DNA of 64,000 nucleotides from Promethearchaeota archaeon (GTDB taxonomy: Archaea > Asgardarchaeota > Lokiarchaeia > Sigyniarchaeales > SOKP01), in contig JAUVXW010000015.1 in NCBI GenBank assembly GCA_030603385.1, positions 1-64,000 on the forward strand, read 5' to 3'. Positions 19,401 through 25,873 of this stretch are shown here, in pieces (position 1 is the stretch's first letter; the number at the start of each line of letters is the position of its first letter). The notes beneath the pieces are model-generated. The model searched no databases. It saw only the letters and a list, made by a program, of their open reading frames with translations, and had not been told where the DNA came from. A program made the translations under genes and the position numbers.

Positions 19401-19685
19401 GTCAATAATCGAGATTAACACAGGAAAATTAGCATGAGTTCCATTGACTTTATTATGATCAATTGTTATAACCTTATAATAACTAAAATCATCAGCATTC
19501 GGAAGACTGCTTGAAACAGAAAGAAATGATTCGTCCATGATGTCTTGTTCAATATCATCCTGAGTAGTATTATTCATAAATAAAGGTGTGCTAATAATTG
19601 TCGGTATTATTAATGTGATGATAAGAATTACAAGAAATCTTAATTTATTTTTTGATTTTCTCTTAATTTTTTTATTAATATTCAT
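13413..19685 (-). CDS. Giant surface protein: DUF2341/LamG-like ectodomain, one membrane helix, longin-like and winged-helix cytosolic tail
   Basis: A 2090-residue protein. An N-terminal signal/anchor helix (about 14-37) is followed by a DUF2341-like segment (about 65-190), then a concanavalin/LamG-like region to about 540, with many NxS/T sites. A long series of beta-sandwich (Ig/carboxypeptidase-regulatory-like) domains follows. A single transmembrane helix lies at about 1618-1642. The cytosolic 450 residues start with a basic juxtamembrane segment (IPNFVKKVRTMKKAI). They continue with a longin-like domain (GLVLMKWDERIG ... YPEE ... SYYTG) and two winged-helix-like units. The whole tail is homologous to the soluble 61829 protein. 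Ligand and partner are unknown; the layout suggests outside-to-inside communication. Start is ATG after AAGGGAT. Confidence 0.75.
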   Translation of the reverse strand: MNINKKIKRKSKNKLRFLVILIITLIIPTIISTPLFMNNTTQDDIEQDIMDESFLSVSSSLPNADDFSYYKVITIDHNKVNGTHANFPVLISIIDSDLDDKAQFDGDDIAFANSTAWLDHEIELYDPFYSANEAELIAWVRIPLLSTSSDTTIFLFYGDPDFIGSHENPTGVWDSNYKGVWHLKEDPGPGNPGDIKDSTINGNHGTAVVMGSIDQEPGQIDGCLDFDGNADPDYVSIGNVGPELINTIEFWMNPTTLAGYDSYDTGYQSPSATGDDYYDWTDPTGAYTSNDFNKASELTNYEDQDWYNFGFSIPAGAIIDGIRVSIEGSTSVQFYSVGCRVRLSWDGGITYTSYKSPQSWTSTTDYYRTAGASWDTWGRSWSPSDFDNSNFRIWLEKTGSFSAALRVDHIRIIVYYSIPTDTPVIDLDGTAQISIDSDSSEIKTLSFPGPTIIYVNGATGSSVTAGTWYHVVITDPTGVSASALDIAWNSSLYFDGAIDEFRLSNMVRSADWITTEYNNQEDPNSFYSVGAEDTPSTDLQVNAIDLYGNPIPNVNISMYENDNLIRNDIAEVNGSVLFEDLISLGDKFNFTVAMTSNILPYHTIIINRTSEAILIEGTFQTINLICNISRNIFNVVDIDGIPLDSGWVIAGNSSDPIQNCTIDNTGHATFRWLNMIPYEYNYTVWYHDSNYNPKEIAVASGDILTPNSDLDVTVLLTTVNFTVLTYESPFTPIDGAKLTLDNLNSGENIVNLTTDLNGNVTLRWVNSSVINSNYSLSISFYGQNWDFEISELMTGRVGETNFTVEAKAAYTIKIHFAPAELEKLETKIVSLNPTSNIIVNWGSKIKLRALLNITEVPSGLEDLIGPDYADSMSCQIFEGTTLVQSNIMPTEDDYIGRHQVEIETDGLEIETSYILKITAQKSGYVLPPDIIMSLLLLENELILNQSQNDDSPQSVYWQESTNVSVIPYGKVSEDFTIEYKLYDNINPATFKFSIPDISSDWNLSQITFNLYNIVWNTLSEDDINITIAMSDYGILKVINTSNHNGHNYALGSWTGIELNINKRSPTGDNNFEFTIGGTFDGTIDIIADALFIRDKINVQYRRFNITEAMSLLTEAEGWAIKNVTFEIYNCYNTSNWSPINPLSDVNLNISTNEGIKYPLDSGGSGYGKLIIDDRIIYPLDNQFLFTIENSPNIMFDVIIKVEYIQEFYQNHYLETINLSKTELNNGGTFQVSVVEKDWIEDAATLLISEISDGIDYYLPSELAMTITIGGTPYSISDVITGEGMFSLEGLNKDTIYTAVINANQPTIFNLNFRTDYSRMEIYETKGTVTYSIEKPSIYGTVQYDEDLGCYYQPINTSLLDADDYTIRFTVTKEHYATATKNFDLVVLERLTLLNGSSGFFRKVENIDVQDAINFTFLYTDELEGTRITGLTSYLYIWEKYDSEGNVVDSGQGTLISTIDNLYVLDFNTENLTIGEYLLLITIGKNNYEFKNAMISLTVNKRDIDYSLRYNNRIISNKRINVKKGTTALIEIQLTDPTKGDISLNNATIVVEFEGKVYPIAVLPNGTYIFYFPTDNIDTFFSSKTLTGTINISKDNYYSREFTFTIVVGMEELFFGIPTFYFIIIVSAIVGIVGSIVGYRVYKNAKIPNFVKKVRTMKKAIEGNKLISESLLYRDKEVFIGERVKAMWDKIDISIENTFGIELEKKIFKVQRKISEAVKRREIRPIGLVLMKWDERIGTNILAKYPEETEISDKTLMQIYSTHEYSGEKGVITLTAGLLNILSYYTGPETGYYLVLLLKLEDDPDVYEGGIPDVSRILIENIEDDSYLYMFPSLFQRLSLYPSLSDEEILALNYQDEIKRMIIDNLRDIGVITKSELTIWLRDKYVEGFIDLEATLLELLKKDIIKQVTVKGLESELIVLTNDFFMLKVPPVELLKDPINRGLPTQFAKEYLAEVKKFFQSYRPTKEDNLNIVNLIINPDVYETLRLLRTAIVTKQDLEKLKIKGVEDVYAALKLLWDNQMIKVFRDEKNNEYYALLFDFYMDLLFPKYLLKVIKSAYEQKSISNKALIESLRVLEETYYDSKSQKKSKKT

Positions 19686-19883
19686 TTTACAGCATCCCTT
19701 TTAATAAAAAAGTTAAAATGATATTCTTTGTAATAAAGTATAGAGTATGAGGTATATAATGTTATAGGTATCACATATCGGATAATGCAATTATATATTT
19801 TATTTCTTTTTTTTAAAAATCACAGAATTTATAAATAAAATCTTTACTTATTGAGTTAACAAAGATACTGCTTTTATTTAATT

Positions 19884-19898
19884 AGGTGACATAAAATT
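19884..19898 (+). promoter_or_regulatory. Shine-Dalgarno and apparent ATT start codon of the four-domain GTPase
   Basis: AGGTGA (19884-19889), six bases, then ATT at 19896. The TGA inside the Shine-Dalgarno closes the frame, and the first ATG is 34 codons later at 19998. The codons between encode a strand-turn-strand (LRQVLIYKDSNLIYKRTYG) that completes a longin-like domain. Confidence 0.6.
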
Positions 19899-21953
19899 TT
19901 AAGACAAGTATTAATCTATAAAGACTCCAATCTCATTTACAAAAGGACATACGGTATAACTATAGACTTTGAAGTTTTTAAAAATCTAATAAGTGGTATG
20001 TTTTCAAAAGTGGTTGAACAAATTTATCATATAGATTATGAAAATTATAGAATTTCTTTTGTTATAGAGAAAGATTTTAGAATTCTATTTTTATTTGTTC
20101 ATGACAAAAAAGATGATTTTATCCTTATAAAAAAAGAATTAACTAACTGTAAAGAAAAATTTTTGAAATCGTTTAAAAACATTTTAGACCAAAAAATTGA
20201 CCCAAGCAGTTTAAACAAATTTAGCGTAATGGTTGATTCAATTCAAAATAAATTACCAGCGATACTATCTCTTGTAGGTTATGATGGAGTTGGTAAAACT
20301 ACTATTACAAATCTAATTAGATCAAAAGAAATCCCCATAAAACCAGCTCTACAAATCACTGGAAATATTGCAACATTAAAAATTGGAAGCTTAAATTTCA
20401 TATTAAGGGATTTTACTGGGGAACAAGATGTTGGTTTCTTATGGAACAATTTCATAAGAGGGAGTGATCTTATCCTACTTGTTACAAATTCTACTCTGGA
20501 TAATGTAGAAAACAGCAGGTTTTTCGTAAAAAAGATAGAAGAAGAAATACCAAATGCCCTTGTTATTGTATTAGGAAATAAACAAGATCTTGAAGATACT
20601 TTAAAACCACAAGAAATTGAGGATATATTAGAATTAAAAACACATGGATTAATCGCAATAGATACAGTAAATCGAGATAAGCTAATCGAAATTATAATGA
20701 ATACCATGCAAACCCAAGATATCACCACCCCATTGTTAAGTATGTCTAATGAAAGAGAAATTCTAATAAAGGAATTGGACAATGCAATACTTCAGACCGA
20801 CTTTGAAAAGGCGGAAATCCTTTATAAAAAAATTATAAGGATTTGTCTAGATCTTGGAGATAATCCTCTAAATATGGAATTTTATAAGAGTTATCAAGGA
20901 ATTCAGGATAAGTTAAAAGCTATTGGACCTAAACAAGAATTAGCAGAACCTCTAACAACAACACAAGATCACCAACTAAAGAGCATTAGTTCATTGGAAG
21001 GTCGTTTAAAAACATTATTGATTAATTATATTAAAAGTCTTGAAGGAATTTTAACAGTAATCATTAGTGATAGAGAGGGTTTTGTTATAACTTCGGAAAG
21101 TAGACAGGATGCCGGGGATGAATCTCTATTGGGAGCAATAGCAGTTATGATGGATAGCTATATAGAACGAATTAAAAGAGAATTTGGGAACGAAACTACT
21201 TTTTTTAATATAACTACAATCAAAGAAAAGAAATTCACCTACGGTTCAATGGGAACGAGATCAATTTTATTAACAGTTTCCGATTTATCAACCAACGACA
21301 CAGAATTACGTGTTTATACTGAATACGTAGCGGAAAAGGTAGAATCATTGTTAAAAGGAAATGATAATGTTATACTTGAGATTCCCGAAATTATTAGATT
21401 ATTATCTAAAACTAAAAGTGGTATCTTACCAACGGGGGATTATCCATTTAAACTAATTTTAACTGGTGATTTTGCAGTGGGAAAAACCTCTTTAATTTCA
21501 AGATTTGTGCAGAATCTCTTTAAAGAAGATTATCATTCCACAGTAGGAGTAGATATTTCTAAGAAAATCGTAAAACTCGACGAAAATACAAAAGTTCAAT
21601 TCATTATATGGGACATCGGTGGTCAAATGCCTAAAATGGCACCCTATAGAAAAAAGTTTTATATGGGGGCAAATTGTGCTTTCATTGTATTAGACAGAAC
21701 CAGAGCAGATAGTCTTAAAAATGTCGATAAGTGGTATAATGAAATCAAAAATTATGTCAAAAAAGAAATCAATGTCATTTTAGTTGGAAACAAGTCAGAT
21801 TTATTAGATAAAATATTAGTTAGTGAAGAAGACATAAGAGATGTGGCAAATAAGTATAGATTTAACTATATAATTACTTCTGCTAAAACTGGTGAGAGTG
21901 TTAATGAGACGTTTTTATATATTGCTTATAAATTTTTAGCATCTTTGTTTTAA
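19896..21953 (+). CDS. Four-domain signalling protein: longin-like, Arf-like GTPase, roadblock, Ras-like GTPase
   Basis: A 685-residue soluble protein. Residues about 1-120 are a longin-like domain beginning LRQVLIYKDSNLIYKRTYG. Residues about 125-250 are a GTPase with P-loop GYDGVGKTT (about 128), DFTGEQ as the Walker B/G3 (about 172) and GNKQDL (about 228). The text around it is Arf-like, and no clear G5 (SAK) is present. A helical linker of about 80 residues follows (TPR-like hairpin, FEKAEILYKKII). The roadblock domain is about 365-495 (LEGILTVIISDREGFVITSES). The C-terminal GTPase has GDFAVGKTS (about 524), STVGV, WDIGGQ, NKSDL and TSAKTGE. The start is taken as ATT because an ATG start would cut the longin-like domain. 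Divergent from the giant surface-protein gene. Confidence 0.75.
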   Translation: MLRQVLIYKDSNLIYKRTYGITIDFEVFKNLISGMFSKVVEQIYHIDYENYRISFVIEKDFRILFLFVHDKKDDFILIKKELTNCKEKFLKSFKNILDQKIDPSSLNKFSVMVDSIQNKLPAILSLVGYDGVGKTTITNLIRSKEIPIKPALQITGNIATLKIGSLNFILRDFTGEQDVGFLWNNFIRGSDLILLVTNSTLDNVENSRFFVKKIEEEIPNALVIVLGNKQDLEDTLKPQEIEDILELKTHGLIAIDTVNRDKLIEIIMNTMQTQDITTPLLSMSNEREILIKELDNAILQTDFEKAEILYKKIIRICLDLGDNPLNMEFYKSYQGIQDKLKAIGPKQELAEPLTTTQDHQLKSISSLEGRLKTLLINYIKSLEGILTVIISDREGFVITSESRQDAGDESLLGAIAVMMDSYIERIKREFGNETTFFNITTIKEKKFTYGSMGTRSILLTVSDLSTNDTELRVYTEYVAEKVESLLKGNDNVILEIPEIIRLLSKTKSGILPTGDYPFKLILTGDFAVGKTSLISRFVQNLFKEDYHSTVGVDISKKIVKLDENTKVQFIIWDIGGQMPKMAPYRKKFYMGANCAFIVLDRTRADSLKNVDKWYNEIKNYVKKEINVILVGNKSDLLDKILVSEEDIRDVANKYRFNYIITSAKTGESVNETFLYIAYKFLASLF

Positions 21954-22116
21954 CATAGAGATTTATTCTTAAGAAGTTTAAACAAAACCCAATAACAACT
22001 TTTAATTCATATCTCATAATCTAAATTTTAAAATATGGATGAAAAAATTCATTTTTTGATTTCATTTTTTGATATTAAAAAGGCCATTTTAAAGTCTCGA
22101 TTCAGAAATTTAATAG

Positions 22117-22905
22117 TTATTTCTCAGACTTAAGTCTGCTAATTATTCTATCTTTTCTATCCAAATCTTCTTTTAAAAGGATAATTTTATTTTTAAGCTC
22201 ACGTATCTCAATGTCAAATTTTATTTTCTCTCTCTTAGGTTCCCTGTATTTAGTCAATTGATCTCTCAAATCATCAACTCGTTTTTTAGATTCATTTAGC
22301 TCCTTTTGTAATTCTTTATTTAACTCTTTTTTTATTTTTTCTTTAAAAAATTTCCCTTCCAATATTGAATTTTGAATTTTTAGTCCTTTATTTAATTCTC
22401 CCACGATTAGATTTAAATTATTTATATGCTTCTCTTTTTCTCCAATTTCATTTTTTATATTTCCTATTAAAATTTCCTGAATATATAGTTTTTTTCGCAA
22501 TTCTTTAATTAAAGTCTCCAGATTTAACAGATCTTGGGTATATTTTTCTTCCTTCCTTATTTTTTCTATAGACATCGCCGATGACTTGCTTGATTTTTTG
22601 AATTCTTCTAGTTCCCTTTGAGCTATGGTTTTTTCTTGTCTCAAAAATCCCATACGATTTTTTAAATCTCTTATTTCCCTCTCTTTCTCTTTTAATTCAA
22701 AGTTTAATTTAGAATCAATTATATTTTGATAGTTTTCTTGAGAGGGTGTTTTTGAAATGAGTTCATGAAGTTCCATAAGCTCATCCTCATTATCGTGGAT
22801 TTTTTCAAGATACATATTTATTTCTTGATTTTTTTTATCTAAATCCAAATTTAACTTACGTATCTGACTTTTCAACAGATACACATCAGTTTCATCCTCA
22901 TTCAT
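22117..22905 (-). CDS. Coiled-coil protein
   Basis: A 262-residue protein that is almost entirely heptad-patterned Lys/Glu/Leu/Ile sequence, from about residue 5 to the end, with one break near residues 100-115 (KKSSKSSAMS). No signal peptide, membrane segment or globular domain is visible, so it should form a long cytosolic coiled-coil rod. Such proteins in Asgard archaea may be scaffolds or cytoskeletal, but nothing here shows a partner. It is convergent with the four-domain GTPase gene, 163 bases away. Confidence 0.65.
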   Translation of the reverse strand: MNEDETDVYLLKSQIRKLNLDLDKKNQEINMYLEKIHDNEDELMELHELISKTPSQENYQNIIDSKLNFELKEKEREIRDLKNRMGFLRQEKTIAQRELEEFKKSSKSSAMSIEKIRKEEKYTQDLLNLETLIKELRKKLYIQEILIGNIKNEIGEKEKHINNLNLIVGELNKGLKIQNSILEGKFFKEKIKKELNKELQKELNESKKRVDDLRDQLTKYREPKREKIKFDIEIRELKNKIILLKEDLDRKDRIISRLKSEK

Positions 22906-23085
22906 AAAAGATTCTACCTTAAAAAATCTGGTCCCATTTTATATAAACAATAAAATTATCAGCTTTTTTATTTATTTAAAAGTTGAGTTATTTACTTAAA
23001 TATTTTAATTAAAAATTACGATTATAAATAATTAAATCCTATTTTAGCTTAGATTCTGAGTTAAGTTATATCACACATTCTTATT

Positions 23086-24165
23086 TTAATAATCTATTTT
23101 ATTATTAAACTGGAATTTTTCATGGTTGAGTATAAAATTATTTCGATTTTCACTATAATTTATTACTGAATATAATAATATATTTATCTCTTGTTTTGTA
23201 ATAACAGGGAATTCATAGTGAATTGATTTATATTTAGTATCTTTAACTTCTTTCCTGTACTTATTAATAAATTTAACATGATGGTTTAATCTACTATGAT
23301 TAATATTAAAATTTAATTGCTTAATCTTTTTTATATTTTCTTTAAATATTTCCAAAAAATCAGGTAATAATTCATAACCAATTGAATTTCTGGTTGATAT
23401 CATCGCAGCTAATGAAGTGGTGCCTGTACCCCAGAACGGATCTAATACTTTATCTCCATATATTGAAAACATGTTAATTAAACGATAAGGTATTTCTAGT
23501 GGAAAAGCTGCTGAGCGTTCTCTAAAACTTTTTTGATTGATATTATTTTTATTTAAATTTTGAGAAATTCCTCTAATGTCTTTCCAAATATCAGAAAACC
23601 ATTTATTCCTCTCTTCCCAAAAAAAAGCACTGTTATATCTATTTTCTGATTTCGAAGGAATTTTTCTTTTACTATTTCCTTTTCTAAAAATTAAAATATA
23701 TTCATGTTCAAGAGTGACATATGCATTTGGAGGCAACATCCCAGAACCTAAGAACTTATTAGGAATATTTGTCGGTTTTCTCCATAATATGCATGGTAAT
23801 TCAGTAAAATCATTATTTTGGAAGAAACTAGTAATTCTAACATGATTAGGAAATAATTGAAAATTATCTCTGATTTTTCTTGTAGCGTCCCCAATATTTA
23901 TGCACGCTATTCCACCCAACTTTAAAACCCTTTCTACTTCTTTCCACACTTTTTCTAATTCTTCATGCATCAAATTGAATGCTATTTTACCGTTCCCCTC
24001 TTCAAGTGCTTGTTTAACCTCTTCATTTGAATTTGAGAAATGTGAATCCCACATCTCAATCATGGGATAGGGGGGTGAAGTTATCATTAAATCTATAGAA
24101 TTTGACTCTAACTCACTCATATCGAAAGAATCTTTAAAAAATATTCTGTGTGTTGTTTTCATCAC
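23086..24165 (-). CDS. Beta-class DNA methyltransferase (N4-cytosine or N6-adenine)
   Basis: A 359-residue enzyme in which catalytic motif IV (TSPPYP, about residue 29) precedes SAM-binding motif I (DPFWGTGTT, about 238-246), the order that defines beta-class methyltransferases. The TSPPY form is common in N4-cytosine enzymes and in some N6-adenine ones. The middle region should hold target recognition. The C-terminal about 90 residues are a Lys/Asn-rich extension beyond the usual family length. No restriction endonuclease is adjacent, so it looks like an orphan modification gene. It is divergent from the phosphodiesterase gene. Confidence 0.85.
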   Translation of the reverse strand: MMKTTHRIFFKDSFDMSELESNSIDLMITSPPYPMIEMWDSHFSNSNEEVKQALEEGNGKIAFNLMHEELEKVWKEVERVLKLGGIACINIGDATRKIRDNFQLFPNHVRITSFFQNNDFTELPCILWRKPTNIPNKFLGSGMLPPNAYVTLEHEYILIFRKGNSKRKIPSKSENRYNSAFFWEERNKWFSDIWKDIRGISQNLNKNNINQKSFRERSAAFPLEIPYRLINMFSIYGDKVLDPFWGTGTTSLAAMISTRNSIGYELLPDFLEIFKENIKKIKQLNFNINHSRLNHHVKFINKYRKEVKDTKYKSIHYEFPVITKQEINILLYSVINYSENRNNFILNHEKFQFNNKIDY

Positions 24166-24207
24166 TAAATATAAAATTCAAATTCTTTACATCAATATAC
24201 TAATCAA

Positions 24208-24218
24208 AATTTATATAA
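24208..24218 (+). promoter_or_regulatory. TATA-like box of the phosphodiesterase gene
   Basis: A TTTATATAAG box is centred about 30 bases before the ATG at 24243. There is no Shine-Dalgarno sequence between, so a leaderless transcript is likely. Confidence 0.5.
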
Positions 24219-24242
24219 GTATTTATCAAATAATAGATAATT

Positions 24243-25766
24243 ATGACTCGAAGCGCTAAAGTTAACCAAGTTATTTTGATTATCCTCGATGATGTTCGGG
24301 CTGAACATTTATTCAAATGGATGAAGGAAGGAAGGCTCCCAAACATTTCTCAGCTTGCCAATAATGGTATTTCATGCCAAAATACCGTTACATCATTTCC
24401 TAGCGTCACTTTACCTTGTTACGCTGATATTATAACTGGTTCTAACTCTGAATTCTTTCCCAAAGAAGGCAGTGGTGTACCAAACTATCATTGGCTTGAT
24501 CGTACAGATCCTCCTTCTGAAAAAAGAAAACCACCTTTTATACGTAATTACAGTGAGCGACGAGATATATTTAAGATAAATAAGGATATTGGCAAACACG
24601 CTAAAACGATATTTGAACAAGCTGGTGAGGGTAATTTTTTAAGTGCGACGAGTTTTCTTTATAGAGGGTCAATTTTTACTACTTCAAAAGAATTTAAACC
24701 AGAATTAATACTAAAAAGAATAGAGGATATCTACAAAAATCCTAAAGAAATTTTTCCTAATAAGGAGGTTCCAAAAGTTAGTGTGGGCTATATCCCCCAT
24801 ACCGATCATTTTATGCATGAAAGAGGATTTGACCATCCTGATTATATTAATCTAGTTTTAGATTGTGATAGGTTCATAGGATCATTAATCAAAACACTTA
24901 AAGATACAGGATTTTATGACGGTACTGCAATAGCTATTACTGCAGATCATGGCAACTACAAAGCCCCAAATCTTTTTGATCTGGAACCCTTCTTTCATCA
25001 AAAAGGTTTAAAACCCTATAATCCTACAAAAGGTTCAGGTGATTTTGATGCGAATCTTGGTGGTGTGGGATTTTTCAACTTTAAGGGAGATACATGGTAT
25101 CACCATCCCGCACTCAATCAAATGAAGAACTATAAAACAAGTGGAGAAGGAAAATCTAAATTAGATTTATTTGAAATCCTGTGGGATATACCAGGAATAA
25201 AATTGATGTATTATAAAGATGATGCTAATTCTGCTGAAAAAGGGATAATTTATTTGGAACGACGAGATGAAAAAAATAACAAAGTTCTAAAAGGTAGAAT
25301 TGAGTATTATGGAACAGGAAAAAATCAAAAGACCAAATATGTGTTTGATGATGAAGATTTGTTTGGATATGTAAATAGTGAAAAATCTTGTGCTCTTCTT
25401 GATAATAAGTCTCATTCTATTGATGAGTGGGTAGCGACAACTTTCCAAACGGATTTCATAAATATAATTGATCAACTACCCCGTCATTTTAAAAATCCCC
25501 GTTCATGTGATATAATGGTCTCTACAGAAGGGGAATATAACTTCAATTTTGAGCATGGAAATACAAAAGGTATTACTCCTTATTCGCATGATATTGCTAG
25601 CAGAAATTCAATGCTTGTGCCATTAATTATAGGAGGGTCTTTAGAAATTCCGAATTTGGAATTGGAATATTGTAAAACTACGGATATTGTACCCACATTA
25701 TTAGATTTGTTAGGAATGAAACCTTCTTCTAGTGTGATTGGAAAATCTATATTAACCTATAAATAA
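24243..25766 (+). CDS. Alkaline-phosphatase-superfamily phosphodiesterase/nucleotide pyrophosphatase
   Basis: A 507-residue enzyme of the two-metal alkaline phosphatase superfamily. The first metal Asp is in IILDDVR (Asp16/17), and the Thr nucleophile is in TSFPSVTLP (Thr56). The second metal set lies in HTDHFMHERGFDH and TADHGNY, with a late His in YSHDIAS. This matches type I phosphodiesterase/nucleotide pyrophosphatase or phosphopentomutase-like members. A region of about 170 residues between the metal segments is an unusual insert that may set specificity. No signal peptide is visible, so it is probably cytosolic. Substrate unknown. The GH38 mannosidase follows 107 bases downstream on the same strand. 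Confidence 0.75.
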   Translation: MTRSAKVNQVILIILDDVRAEHLFKWMKEGRLPNISQLANNGISCQNTVTSFPSVTLPCYADIITGSNSEFFPKEGSGVPNYHWLDRTDPPSEKRKPPFIRNYSERRDIFKINKDIGKHAKTIFEQAGEGNFLSATSFLYRGSIFTTSKEFKPELILKRIEDIYKNPKEIFPNKEVPKVSVGYIPHTDHFMHERGFDHPDYINLVLDCDRFIGSLIKTLKDTGFYDGTAIAITADHGNYKAPNLFDLEPFFHQKGLKPYNPTKGSGDFDANLGGVGFFNFKGDTWYHHPALNQMKNYKTSGEGKSKLDLFEILWDIPGIKLMYYKDDANSAEKGIIYLERRDEKNNKVLKGRIEYYGTGKNQKTKYVFDDEDLFGYVNSEKSCALLDNKSHSIDEWVATTFQTDFINIIDQLPRHFKNPRSCDIMVSTEGEYNFNFEHGNTKGITPYSHDIASRNSMLVPLIIGGSLEIPNLELEYCKTTDIVPTLLDLLGMKPSSSVIGKSILTYK

Positions 25767-25873
25767 GGGTTAACCATTTTTAGAATTCTCATTTGTTTGG
25801 AATACCCAATTAGTTTTTATTAAAGAATTCTTTTACAAAATCAATTAGGAATTTCAATTAAGAGATAATCATT

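Noticed and set aside
13413..19685. Giant surface gene as a fusion artefact of several genes
   Set aside because: The frame is open throughout, domain composition is consistent, and the cytosolic end is joined through a normal transmembrane helix and a juxtamembrane segment shared with other surface proteins.
20279..20782. Minus-strand 167-codon open frame opposite the four-domain GTPase
   Set aside because: The plus strand carries clear GTPase motifs across it; the minus frame is a Ser/Ile-rich shadow.
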